NCBI GenBank assembly: GCA_026027325.1
Contig: JAMSLZ010000009.1
Coordinates: 248,001 to 312,000 of the forward strand
Reading direction: 5' to 3'
Origin: Actinomucor elegans
Lineage: Eukaryota > Mucoromycota > Mucoromycetes > Mucorales > Mucoraceae
DNA length: 64,000 nt
Each line of letters begins with the position of its first letter. Within the stretch, counting starts at the first letter, position 1. Positions 1-11,608 of this stretch are shown here, piece by piece. The notes beneath the pieces are model-generated. The model saw only the letters and a program-made list of their open reading frames with translations, searched no databases and was not told where the DNA came from. A program made the position numbers and the translations under genes.

Positions 1-360
1 AGTAAAGTTGTCTTTACATAAGAAAATGAAGATTGTATCCTTTGCCTCGAAGAAATACAAACAGGCCACTCAAACTTTCACCTCTCTTTAAACTGCAATC
101 AAGAGTGTTCTCATATACAATACTATTCCTATTGGTGATATGACTGCCCCTCCCTTGCTACTCTGTATAAAATTGAAACATAAATAAAAACTTTTATCTT
201 GGATGTTTATTACAAAGGAAATCCTTACTACTAGATACAGTATATGCGCTTCGAAGATTTTTATTTTGCATATAATAACACAAAATAAATCTTGCAATGT
301 GATAAAACTGAGTCCCAAATAGATACAAGATGTTATCCTAAACTCTAAGTATTGTTTAGA

Positions 361-400
361 TAGGACATTGGGCCAAGATCGGCCAAGATTCATGGATCGT
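361..400 (-). repeat. dispersed GATC-rich repeat, degenerate copy
   Basis: Read on the minus strand it follows the pattern of the family: a GATC block, a second GATCTNGG-like block, then a short AATGTC-like element. It is a weak match, found by eye only. Confidence 0.3.
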
Positions 401-1009
401 TCAATCTTATTTTTGCATGGAATGCATGTCGTTTATTGATCATGGCTGTATAATATAGTTGTTACACTTAAATAAAAAAAAATGGGACTCTCGGAAACGC
501 AACAGTTCAATTCGAGTTCTGATAACCAGAAGTACTATTAAATCGAGGAAGGATTTTACTGAATGATCATTAGTAAATTAGTAGACCCAGTTTATATGGG
601 CGATAGAACATTATGTGAAGTGGTTTACGGACAGAAAATACAGATTTATGGAGTAATAAAAATAAAAACCAACTACAGTAATGTAGGTATGTTATTTCTA
701 TAATATTATCTTTAGATTAACCTGTACGTATGCTGGTTTTTATGTAAACGTTGAAAATAGTATATAGTTAAACGTATAAAAAAAACATAAAAGGATAATT
801 GAGAGCGAGGGAGAGCGAGAGAGAGGGGGTTATTAATGGTATAATTATGCCTTTTATGAGTATTGACAATATTGTATAATTGTCAAGATGAACGTGGTAC
901 AAAACAAATGCCATTTGTCAATGTTTAATCAGTACATTATGGTAAAATAATTGGTTCCAATAAATACAACAGCCTATTGTAGGTATTAGAAAGCTTTCGT
1001 AAGCAACAT

Positions 1010-1050
1010 TAAGATAGAATTGGCCGAGCGATCGATCTATCATTAGATCC
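1010..1050 (-). repeat. dispersed GATC-rich repeat, degenerate copy
   Basis: The segment contains GGCCGAGCGATCGATC followed by a run ending in TTAGATC, resembling the 5' half of the dispersed family on the minus strand. Weak match. Confidence 0.3.
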
Positions 1051-1779
1051 AATTTACCAAAAAAAAACAAAGAAAGCTTGATTTCTGAAAAATTCTAAAG
1101 GTATCACCTTAAGCCAATTTCACAAATTTGTTCTCTATAGAGCAAACAGACAACGTTTTGGAGGCATGATTTGACATTAAATTATTAGACTTTCTTGTAT
1201 TAGTAGAGAATATGTAAAAGCAGATTTATTGGGTTTTATTGTATATAAAGTATTTGAGCTATGAGGATCAGTAGATAATATTCACATGGCTAGGTGCATC
1301 ATATTATTTTACACAGGTTTTATTAATTCACTTTTTTTGTGTATTGAAAATGTGCTATGAAAAAGTGAAACCAAAGGTCCAGAGCAGTAGCAACAACGAT
1401 CCGACGAGAAAGCTGTTAAATCGCCGCTAGCCAATAAAACTCGAAAAAACGTGCCTCTGGTCATAACAAAATTCGTTTTATGTTGGGATAAATGCTCTTA
1501 TAGAGACATAATTCATAAAGCAACTCTATTTTCCGTTTGTACAAATATTCAATAGCACTTGTTTGTAGATTTGAATATATATGAAAGCATGGTTTTATGC
1601 TAATGAGGTTCGGAACGCGTACATACTGGCCACAAGCCAAACCAAACGGGATATATTAACTGATGAAGGTATAAGGCGGTGTCCCGATTATCCAGTGAAA
1701 TGACCGACCAGTATAATGCAGTAGTATATTCCGGCCGCATAGTTTCTTCTTTATCTCTTTTATTCGGCATTCTCGAGTC

Positions 1780-4700
1780 ATGTCAAATTCACCACCGAAA
1801 AAAGGCCTCCATTGGGCCGATTCCCCCAATCCCACCGAGATTGCAGGTTCTCCCCGTCTTCAGAAAAGAAAAATAGCGCAATCAACCGAGAAACGTTCGC
1901 GTTTTATACCTCAACGCATGTATGTGATACACCATCAAACGATAAATAATATATAGAATTACTGATATTTCTATAGTAACGAGGTTGGAACTCATCATCC
2001 TCTATCTTATACTTCGGCGCCTGTCTCGCGTTCTGACTCGCCTACTTTCATCAACCCAGCAGATGAGCGTAGATCCATCCCTTTATCACAAGTAGTAGGA
2101 TCCCAAGATCCTCGGTACTTATTGAATACAGTCAAGAACTTGATGCGTACACGTCAAGGAAGCGTCTTGACTCGAAATACCATTTTGAAGATGGATCATT
2201 TTGAAAAAGGTATTTTACAGGATGATACAATTATCTAATCAATTATGTAACCATGCACCTCTAGGCATGAATACAAACTTAGATTTTCATTTGCAGGGTG
2301 CTCCCAACTTTCGTGTAGCAGGCTTGAATGTATATGGTGTAGCACAACCTACTGTAACTAAACATAGATTTTCTACTGCATGTATCATATGCTAATAGAT
2401 ACTTTTTTTTTTGTAGATGATAGGCTTATCCACTGTATTAGCATTATTAAATTGTCATCCTAAAAGCACTATAGAGTCCTCGTGTACATGGTAAAGAAAA
2501 AACAAGGTTTGAAAAAAAAAAGCTATCATGCACAATATTAACCTCTTCCTAGGTTTTTGACGCGAGAAGAACCATTGAGCAAGTTACTTTGAAGACATTT
2601 CTAAAAACAAGATACTAATCGACCTGTCTATAGTTTATTTAAATGGATACCCATATGCTTTACGTGATTATGCGGACCCTTTGCAAAACATGGCTTCATT
2701 TTTAGGCATCAATGCTTCTCGACTAGAGAAAGTTGAAGAAAGATTAAAGTTTGATGTGATTAACGAGGCCAAAACCATGGGCGGTCTTATTCTTGTCCAC
2801 CAGGAACTTGGCAAGTACATAAATTCATGTGGTACTTGGAAGGTGATATTAACTCACTTTCCATATAGCCGATAGTACGATTGTTCCTTGTTTCATTGCG
2901 GCTGATAAAGTTCAAACACCCAGAGAATGTAGTGTAATACTTGCACAAGACAAGCGGTAAATTGATCCCTCTCTCTTTTTTTTTTGTGTGTAGTGTTTCA
3001 AGAGTTTACAGACCGCCAGTATAGACTGACATACTTTCGTATCCCTATTTCACCTGAGCAAGTACCAGAGGATAATTATTTCGATGAGTATGTGCGTATC
3101 ATCAAATCACTTAAGCCCACCGATCCTTTGATCTTTAATTGTGGCATGGGAGCAGTAAGAAGTAAAGTTATAAAAAGTGTCTCCTGCTACTACTTGACTA
3201 AAAAAAAAAAAAAAATAACATTTCGATATAGCTACGGTAGGAATGGTCTTGGCACAGATTATTCGTCGTACGCAGCTACTTGAGTTGAATGAGCCTGACC
3301 CATTTCCTATTCCTGGCTGGGATTACTCAGAAGCAGACGGTTCTTCCAGAGTTATATCACCTGAATTATTCAAAGGATGGGAAGAGATCGATTCAATTCA
3401 AAACCAAAATCATGCTCTATTAAGATTGGTTTATATTTTAGAAAAAGGTCAGTAATAGCAATTTTATATGAAAAGGCTAAAACCTAATGCAATCGACGAG
3501 TAGGTCTGAACTCAAAAATGTCGCCTAGTTCAGCAATTGAATGGGCCTTGGAACGAGGCGCTATCATAGAGCATTTAAAAGAAGCCATCTTGGGCAATTA
3601 CCACGTCATTACAGCGCTTGTTGCTGTATTGGATAGCGGTAGTTTCAACAAGAAAATGATGGACGAAGTGATTGATCAATGTAGGTACCAACTCTACAAT
3701 ATGAATGCTTGCAACTTACCTTGTGCTATTGTGCTATAGCTGACGCTGTGATTAATCTGCGTGAAGATATCCTCATGAATCGCATCAAACAATCTACACT
3801 ACCTACTTCAGGATATGAATCCTCGCACAGTAACCTTGCGAAAGCTTCTCTGGGCCTCCAGCGTTACTTTTCTTTACTTTGTTTTACGGCTTACATCAAC
3901 GAATCACCGGATACGAAATTTGAACTCAAGTTCTCAGACTGGCTTAGATCTCGTAATGAGATTTGGATCATGTTAAAGACTATCAGACGCAAAGGACCCA
4001 CGCTTTATATGTTTAGACCTGTATCTGATTTGCATCGTTTGACGCAAACCAATAATTGGCTTAGTTCGCACCGCCGCCATAACGCACTTGGATTTGGACC
4101 TGGCATGTTTGAAATGATAGGAGCTGGGGGCCAACTTGGTTCAGTAGCACCTGAATTAGAAGAGTTTGTTTTGAAGGTATGTGAGCCTACTGCTTGGTAG
4201 ATGCGTTTGCATACTCATATAACCATCCTATAGTCTCGTACAGGTGTTGTACTCACTTCAGAAACCATTCTCAAGATTGATTTCTGGAGTACTGCCAGTG
4301 TATTGGACGCCGAAGAACACAATCAACTTCAAAAGCTTCCTACACCTGGTAATGTGGATTCAGCAGAAGAAGACTGTAACACTGCGATGCGTCCTCAAAG
4401 GCACCATGTGTTCTTGGTAGAAGGTGGCTCCAATTTCAGGCGTATTAAACATACTCATGTCTATGGTATTGCTCAACCGACTGTGGATGGTCTTCGTACC
4501 GTGATCCGTCGCCTACTCACTGATCAGCCCAAAAACGACAAGATTCAATGGATTAATTTGCGCGAAGAGCCTATTATCTATATCAATGGCATACCCTATG
4601 TCCTTCGAGATCGCTATTTTACGTTGCGTAATATCAGAGTGTACAAAGGTATTACTGGTGCGCGTTTGGAGCAATTGGAAGAACGTTTGAAGCAGGATAT

Positions 4701-7137
4701 TATTCGCGAAATCATGAACTGTGATGGCCGCATCTTGTTGCATGGAGAAGATAAGGACGGCCATGTATTAGCTGCTTGGGAAGAGGTCGATGTGAATGAT
4801 GTGATGACTGTTCGCGAAGTAATGATGACAATAGCGATGGAAGTAGCTGAAGAGTTGGACAGCGGTGGAGAGGCCAGTAGTGATTCATCCGCGTATAATC
4901 ATCTTCAATTGGATATGGGAAAGAGTGACATATTGGGTTATCATCGAGTGCCTATTACAGCTGAAAAGACGCCTGAATGGTGCGATTTTGATGAGATTCG
5001 AAGCTTGATTACGAGCACTGATCTATCAAAAACTGCTTTGATCATGTAAAGATAAAATGGTTGATATAGAAACCAGTAATCATACTAATGCATTTATATC
5101 TATATATACATATACATATAGGAACTGTCAAGTGGGCCTTGGAAGATCTACATTAGGTACTATCATTGCTACACTGATTACACGATGGATTAGACCCAAT
5201 ACGCAATCTGATAACAATACACACCGAGATAAATGCCAATATCTCAATTATCAAATAGTCAATAGCTTATTGCGAGTGATCAAGAATGGTTTAGAGATCA
5301 AGTATATAGTCGATGATGTGATTGACAAATGTGGCGCTTTTCTCAATCTACGTGAGATCATTGAATCCGAGCATATTCAATCTGAAAATGAAAACGACGA
5401 AAGCAAAAAGCGATACCATATCAAACGGGCCATTTCAGCTTTGCAGCGTTACTTTGTTTTAATCTGTTTCCAAGCTTACCTTGACAGTACCTCGCCTGAA
5501 ATGGTTCAGGCCATAGAGACTTTCGAGTCTTGGATGATCAAAAGGCCCGAAATCAGAATGTTGCTTGATGAGTTCAAGGAACATAGTGAGCAGCTCGTTA
5601 TTCCTGTTGAAAAGTCCATCAGTGATGGTGTGGCTCTTTCTAGCGAAATTATGAGCGTGGTTGCTTCGCGTCACGGTCAGGTCTTGGCTCAACAAACCAT
5701 CTTAAAACACGACGCATTTCCTGGATGTCAAAAGGTGAGCTTGAAGGAAAAAATTGAAGGCGCCTATAATTTTAGGCGTGTGCCTGTCAGCGAGGTCAAG
5801 CTGGCAGTTAAACAGCCCAGTATGGCTGCGGACGCAGGCGGATTAGCAGCAGACTTGGAAAGAACGGATGAAAAACCTTTGCATCCGCCCTTCATTTGCG
5901 GCGTAGCTATGCCATCCAAGGATGCAATCAAGGCAGTACTCAAGTCCATGCATGCTGGTCCTGGTCAAAAGAGAAAGGTCATTTGGACATGTTTGCGAGA
6001 AGAGCCTGTTTTGTATGTGAACAGACAACCTTATGTATTGCGTTTGTTTCAAGATCCTCTCAAGAACTTGGAATCTACTGGTATCACTACCGATCGCGTG
6101 GAATCAATGGAGGAACGTATGAAGTTGGACGCTATTACAGAATGGAAAGAATATGAAGGCAGATTGTTACTTCATGATGAAAAGGCCAATGAAAAGGGCG
6201 AGTTTGACCTAGTCGTAAGTCCAAAAGGGTTTATTTATTTACCAATAGTAACACTGTAATTAGGGTATCTGGGAAACTGTGTCTCTTGAAGATATTGAAA
6301 CTCCCAAGGACGTATTCCAGTCAATCATTGACGAAGGATATCAAGTGGATTATCTCAGAATACCAATGTAACGTGTATATATATGTATATTGTGATTGCG
6401 TAACGTTAACAAAGTTTTTTCATGTAGTACTGATGAACAGGCTCCCATCCCCGATGTCTTTGATCAGCTTATCAACAGAACAAAGAGTGCTAATATTGGG
6501 GTCGATGTGTTGTATAACTGTCAAATGGGGTAAGCACCAGATTCATCCTATGTAACTAAATTGACTAACAGCGTTTTAAAATAGGCGCGGTCGTACAACT
6601 ACTGGTATGATAACAGCTTGCCTTTTAGCTATGGTGATGAATGACCGTATACTCGATAAACGCATTGATGATTCGCCTGTAGAAACAGTGGGCTATAATG
6701 AGGAATCTATGGAAGAAAGCTACCTTAATGGTGAATTCAAGATCATTCTGCAAGTCATCAGCGTACTGACATACGGTAAGCTTGCCAAACGTCTGACAGA
6801 CAAAGCTATCAATATGTGTGATCACATGCAAAACCTACGAAAAGCCATCTTTGACTATAAGCTGCGAATGGATGCCATAGAAGATCCCAAGTCGAAGCAA
6901 TATAAAGCAATCAAACAAGTCGCTTTAAACTATTTGATTCGATACTTTTACTTAGTCGTCTTTGCCAACTATTTGCTGGAAGAACTTGCTACGAAGAAAC
7001 AGCCCCAAGTACCTGGAGAACAAGAGGATGCTATATGCGATGATAGTGCTTACGAAGCAATTACTTTTAAGCAATGGCTAGCAAGTCGACGAGAGATTAC
7101 CAACATATTAAAATTACAATCTATAGAATTTGATTAA
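1780..7137 (+). CDS. paladin-like protein with three PTP/phytase-like phosphatase repeats
   Basis: Sixteen exons join into 1,481 codons (1,480 aa): 1780-1919, 1977-2209, 2283-2353, 2417-2490, 2553-2578, 2634-2810, 2869-2928, 2994-3161, 3232-3447, 3504-3680, 3740-4176, 4234-5045, 5122-6214, 6264-6367, 6428-6529, 6585-7137. The protein is three copies of one unit. Each has a VYGVAQPT-like segment, a REEPxxYxNGxPYxLRD segment, a helix ending in LExxEERLKxD, a TPxEV/F strand and a PTP loop. The loops are CGMGAVR, CQVGLGR and CQMGRGR, so all three keep the CX5R cysteine and arginine. This is the architecture of the paladin (PALD1) family, related to PTP-like phytases. Which substrate it uses (phosphoinositide, inositol phosphate or protein) cannot be read from the sequence. 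The start ATG follows a pyrimidine-rich tract and opens with MSNSPPKKG. Two introns (2579-2633 and 2811-2868) use GC donors. No signal peptide or membrane segment is seen. Confidence 0.85.
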
Positions 7138-8147
7138 ATATCAATATAATTTGATGTAATTTTCTATCATCCAAGATAAGACATAGAGCCATCTAATGTA
7201 CCTTTCGGCGCTTATTATTCTTGATTATTATTAAATTCATAGACTTCTTTTTACCAGCAGACTTTTTTTTTTTTTTTTTTTTTTTTTGCCGATTAAACGC
7301 TTATCCAGATTACTGTGTATTACAATCTTGTATTGTATAAGGAAATCCAATGTGTTCATAGTTTCAGAAACAAAAAAGAAATTGTAGAAGCCTGTCTAGG
7401 CTATTGCCGATTTGCCCAAAAAAAAAGTACTATTTAGGAGAGTCTAAATGCTAGTTGTCGCGTGTTCTTTTTATCTGAATAAGTAGATCAAACAAGTGAT
7501 TATTATAGCTTTTTCTTTTTTACTTTGTAATTTCTACTTTCTGGTTAAAGGAAAATGACCAGATCCAACAGGACACAGAGTACAAACTTTATCATTATTA
7601 AGAGGAAAAGCGTGAGAAATCCTGGCTTGGTCGAAGGTTTCTCATGAGTACGGGTGTTGCATCTTGCTTGATTTCGGACTTGTGTTGTACCTTTCTTTCT
7701 CGGTATGCGTTTACTATTGGACAAGCAGTTGTTACACGGGCGATAAGCTTCTATATTTCGCGATTCCTCTGATCCTATTGGTTGTCTTTGATATTCCCAA
7801 ATGAAGATCATTAACTGCAAAAGGGTATATTTACCCTGGAGCGAAAATAAAAAAAAGTATTAATAAAGAAATATTCTATAAAATGAGTATTCTACCACTA
7901 TCGTGTCAATTGCAAGTTTTGTAACATGAATATTATATATAAAGAAGAAAACTTACTTCCTTTGCTCAATGATGATTGTTCTCTAGCAAATTGAATCCCC
8001 ATAAAGCAATTGAGTTAGCTCCGTTAGTAGAAGTTGTTGGATCTGTCACCGAGTAAAAAAAAAAAAAAAAAAAAAAGGCTACTGTTCAAGACTTATAAAA
8101 AGAGTACAAGGTTCTGGTTTATTCAGTCAATCAATCACAGTTTTCTA
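7138..8147. other. intergenic, no gene seen
   Basis: This stretch holds the 3' region of the phosphatase gene, T-tracts near 7262-7287 and the promoter side of the symporter gene. An A-tract at about 8056-8076 lies just upstream of the chosen symporter start. A minus-strand open frame of about 90 codons near 7545-7820 shows no family features and is dismissed. Confidence 0.6.
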
Positions 8148-9811
8148 ATGCTCAACAAGTTGAAAAACAAGTTCTCTGCTAGCGACGAAAAAAACAATGA
8201 ATTAGAATCTGATTTAGCGTATGGTATGCCTCCAGAGGAAATCTCCAAGCCTTATCCCAGACCTGTTCGAGTTGTAGCTGACGTGCTGTTGTTCGTTTGG
8301 AACAGGGTCATAGTGGGCCCCTTTCTCTATGTCTGGAATTACTTGGCTGCTCGAACCAATTTGACTGTCTGGATCGTTGTTGGTATGGTAGTTGGTATCT
8401 TGATTGGTAAATTTGCACCTGATGCTGGTGTACAATTGAAACCCTTGGGCAATGCATTCATTCGTATGATTACTATCATTGAAACGCCTCTTATTTTCTC
8501 TACTTTGGTCGTCGGTATTGCTGGTCATGGCGATGATGTTGGAAAGGTTGGAAAATTGGCTGTCAAGACCATCATCTATTTTGAAGTAGTTACTACATTT
8601 GCTCTGGCTGTTGGCTTGATTATGGCAAACCTCGTTAAACCTGGTCAAGGTGTTACTCTTTATGGTGATACTAGTGAGGTTGCAGGCATGGCCGAGAAAG
8701 AATCAAGTATCACTTGGTATGGTGAACTGGAAATGATTATTCCCGAGAACTTTTTCATAGCTGCTACTGAAAACCAAATCTTGGGTGTCGTTTTCTGTGC
8801 TGCCATGTATTCTTGTGCTATGATGAAAGCTGATAAAAAGTCCAAAGAGTTTATGTTGAGAATCTGTGATTCTCTGTCGATGATCATGTTCAAGTTTGTT
8901 GCTTTGATCATGAACTGTAAGTAATCCAAGCAAAATGCGTCAGCAAACATGCTAATTTATAACTAGATGCTCCCATTGGTATTGGCGCTTCATTAGCTGC
9001 TGCTGTTGGCAAGAACGGTGTTGACATTTTGGCCAACTTGGGAAAACTGATTGGTTGCTTGTATGCTTCCTTGGCCATTTTTGTCCTTGTCATCTTGGTT
9101 CCTATTATGTTTATGACTCGCGTTCCCATCAAAGGGTTCTTCAAGGCTGTAGGCCAACCTTGGTTGATTGCTTTTAGTTCTGCTTCCAGTGAATCTGCGT
9201 TACCCAAAGCCATGGAAAACATGCGTACCTTTGGCTGTCCAAACTCATTGACTGCATTTGTCATTCCTTGTGGATACTCCTTCAATCTTGATGGCACTAC
9301 ACTTTACCTTGCTTTGGCTAGTATTTTTGCCGCACAAGCAGGTGGCATCAACTTGCCATTGGCTACACAATTATCTATCCTCGGTACATTGATGCTTTCT
9401 TCTAAAGGTGTAGCTGCTATCCCTCGTGCTTCTTTACTGATCTTGGCTGGCACTGTTACTCAGTATGGCTTACCTTACGAAGCCATTCCTATGATTATGG
9501 GCGTTGATGCTATCATGGATATGGGCCGTACCTCTATCAATGTCTTTGGTAACTGTCTTGGTTGTTGTGTCATGTCTCGTATTGAAGGATCTTTTCGTGG
9601 TATGGAATGGAGAGAAGAAGAAATGGACAGACGCCGCTTACGTATCTTGGAGCAAGAGCGCTTACAGCGTCAAAGCGATGGCATTTCTGAAGAAGTCTGT
9701 TTCAATGGTGACAAGTTTGAACAGCAACAATTGGATGATGTGGTGGTTGTTCATGATAGAGAATCTATCAATAGCATTACCCCTGCTCCTCAACAACACA
9801 ACAGACATTAG
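8148..9811 (+). CDS. dicarboxylate/amino acid:cation symporter (SLC1/DAACS family)
   Basis: Two exons (8148-8916, 8967-9811) give 537 aa. This is a secondary transporter that moves acidic amino acids or C4-dicarboxylates with Na+ or H+, probably at the plasma membrane. Family marks are visible: an N-terminal hydrophobic segment with VVGMVVGILIG, TPLIFSTLVVGIAG, the serine-rich hairpin SSASSESALPKAMEN, then SSKGVAAIPRASLL and the substrate/cation-binding run VDAIMDMGRTSINVFGN. A charged, glutamine-rich cytosolic tail follows. The start at 8148 (MLNKLKNK) is preferred over an in-frame ATG at 8034, because the extra 38 residues would be encoded largely by a poly-A tract (a lysine run) and resemble 5' UTR. 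The intron has a GTAAGT donor. Exact substrate and whether Na+ or H+ drives it are not decided by sequence. Confidence 0.9.
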
Positions 9812-10610
9812 ACATATGTAATATAAAATTGTACAATATTCCTTTCATTTATATATATTCGCCATTGCTTGACGAATTATATTCTATTCTTATATATATA
9901 TAAAATATTTTTTCATACTACGTATTACAATCATTAGTCTTGAGAATAATGTTATTTAGACTGTAAAACAAGATTTGCACAGACAAGATAGAAAGGTTGT
10001 TGTTTATCCAATATTTATCCAAATACAAAAGCTTTAGGAAAGTACTGGATACTAATCAATTCAAAGCTGTTAATTTAAACAAGTTCTAACTACCAAAGTC
10101 GGCATTTAGTTAATACGGATCAAAAAATCTTGAGGTCTGTAAACTCACCAGGTCATATTAAAAGTACATAATACACTTCTAACCACGTATGCATAATCGT
10201 ATACGCATTATACTTTAATTGAATAGAGTTTTTAACTAATACAATATCTCATTTTTACCATATACATGAAATGCATTGTTCCACCGTGATCAATCAAGGA
10301 ATTTAAAGATCATTATATCTATTATTTATATAGCCTACATGTACACTATTTTTCGGTTATTAATATACAGTAAATTCATTATGCGTCTAATGAATAGCAG
10401 TTCTAAAAGGTGCAGCAGCCCATTCTGGGTCTTGAGTGCTGACCAGATGGGACATTAAGTTAGGATCGATTAAGGAGATCGATTGATCATTTCATTTGTT
10501 TACTCATAATGTAAGTATATTAGCAACAGTTGCAAAAATACAATGTATTCATAGTAGTATATTCAATTAATGGCTCTAGTAGATGGAATGCTTTTCTAGA
10601 CATGTGTTAG

Positions 10611-10645
10611 TCATCAGATGCAACATTAAGCCGAAATCTTCTGAC
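10611..10645 (-). repeat. dispersed GATC-rich repeat copy
   Basis: On the minus strand it reads AGATTTCGGCTTAATGTTGC followed by ATCTGATGA, close to the family core GGTTTAATGTCGCATCTGAT. Confidence 0.45.
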
Positions 10646-10982
10646 GTTAAAAAAAAAAGGAATGTATTTGTAAAAATGGCCAAAAATTTTGAGAATAATG
10701 TTTTTAATAAAGCACGACTAGCGAATTTTTCAGGTATAAATGGTTAATAGTGTAAACTTAGTAGATTGAGAGAGTACACAAGTTTTTTTTTTTTTGAATT
10801 TTGTTGTATATAAAATACTCAAGTAATGCACGTGTATCAAACACAAAAAAACTTATCAATGAATTAAAAATAATATATACCGATTAGATGCAGGACCCTA
10901 TTTCTATGCAAGCTTTATTCAGAAAAGTCCAAGTAAATCGACTATCCCTTATTACGGAAAACGAAATCAAACGTTCAAAACG

Positions 10983-11023
<41 letters not shown>
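10983..11023. repeat. poly-A tract of 41 bp
   Basis: An uninterrupted run of A in intergenic DNA. It is a low-complexity tract, possibly the tail of an old retroposed insertion or a nucleosome-free spacer. No flanking target duplication was recognised. Confidence 0.9.
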
Positions 11024-11024
<1 letters not shown>

Positions 11025-11090
11025 CCTCAGGATTATAGTCAATAGCCAATAAAGATCAAAGAGTTAAAATGTTACACTAAAGGATGTGCA

Positions 11091-11130
11091 AGATCTCTTC
11101 CGATCTCAGTCAAATGTCACATTCGAAGAG
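11091..11130 (+). repeat. dispersed GATC-rich repeat copy
   Basis: The plus strand reads AGATCTCTTCCGATCTCAGT, then CAAATGTCACATTCGAAG. This matches the family order of two GATCTC blocks followed by AATGTCRCAT. Confidence 0.45.
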
Positions 11131-11391
11131 TAGTTTAGACATGGAATAGGTAATTACATCAGGTCGAGCCTCAATCTAACTTGACTATTTTGATTTTCAC
11201 AATTTCACGTTGATAGTTTGCTAATGTATATCCTTTAATAGATTATATTTTGTTAGGTGATGCCGATATGATTACTAAGGTGGACGCGCATGATAAATAT
11301 TGAGAAAGGGTTCTCATATAGACTGTGTACAACTATTAAAGTTAATACATAATGTATGTAACCTAAACTATTTACCGATCATGAAATACTA

Positions 11392-11437
11392 TTAAATTGC
11401 TTGCAAAAAGTTCACAGCTTGTTCCTCGGTCAGGTTG
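11392..11437 (-). other. orphan terminal-exon-like segment
   Basis: On the minus strand a pyrimidine-rich stretch ending in TTGTTTTAG is followed by an open segment reading NLTEEQAVNFLQAI and a stop. It looks like the last exon of a spliced gene, but no upstream donor or partner exon was found between it and the PP2C gene. It could be an alternative 3' exon of the PP2C transcript, part of an undetected small gene, or chance. Confidence 0.25.
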
Positions 11438-11608
11438 CTAAAACAAGAAAGCTAACCGTGAGCGGATGAGAAAAAAAAAAAAAAAAAAAAAAAAAGAACG
11501 GATAAAATGTTTGTTTTGCTTTAGTTTAGTGTATTGCATAAAGAATATACAGAATGAATAGAATGGGGTGATATATGTATATACAAATAGATAGTGAAAA
11601 TGCAAATA

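Larger units (their letters stand above)
1..1779. other. intergenic, no gene seen
   Basis: AT-rich sequence with short A-runs and a purine-rich GAGAG patch near 800-830. The longest open frames are short, lack family features and look random. Two degenerate copies of the dispersed repeat described elsewhere lie near 361-400 and 1010-1050. The last few hundred bases presumably hold the promoter and 5' UTR of the downstream phosphatase gene. Confidence 0.6.
9812..11608. other. intergenic; 41-bp poly-A tract
   Basis: AT-rich with no supported gene. It contains an uninterrupted A tract (10983-11023), a shorter one near 11469-11494, and two copies of the dispersed repeat (10611-10645 and 11091-11130). 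A 46-bp segment (11392-11437) reads on the minus strand like a terminal exon and is listed separately. The right part is the 3' UTR of the PP2C gene. Confidence 0.6.

Noticed and set aside
2201..2395. Read-through or frameshift between exons 2 and 3 of the paladin-like gene
   Set aside because: At first the frames did not join with the acceptor at 2296. Using the AG at 2281-2282 restores the frame and gives DFHLQGAPNFRV, so no frameshift is needed.
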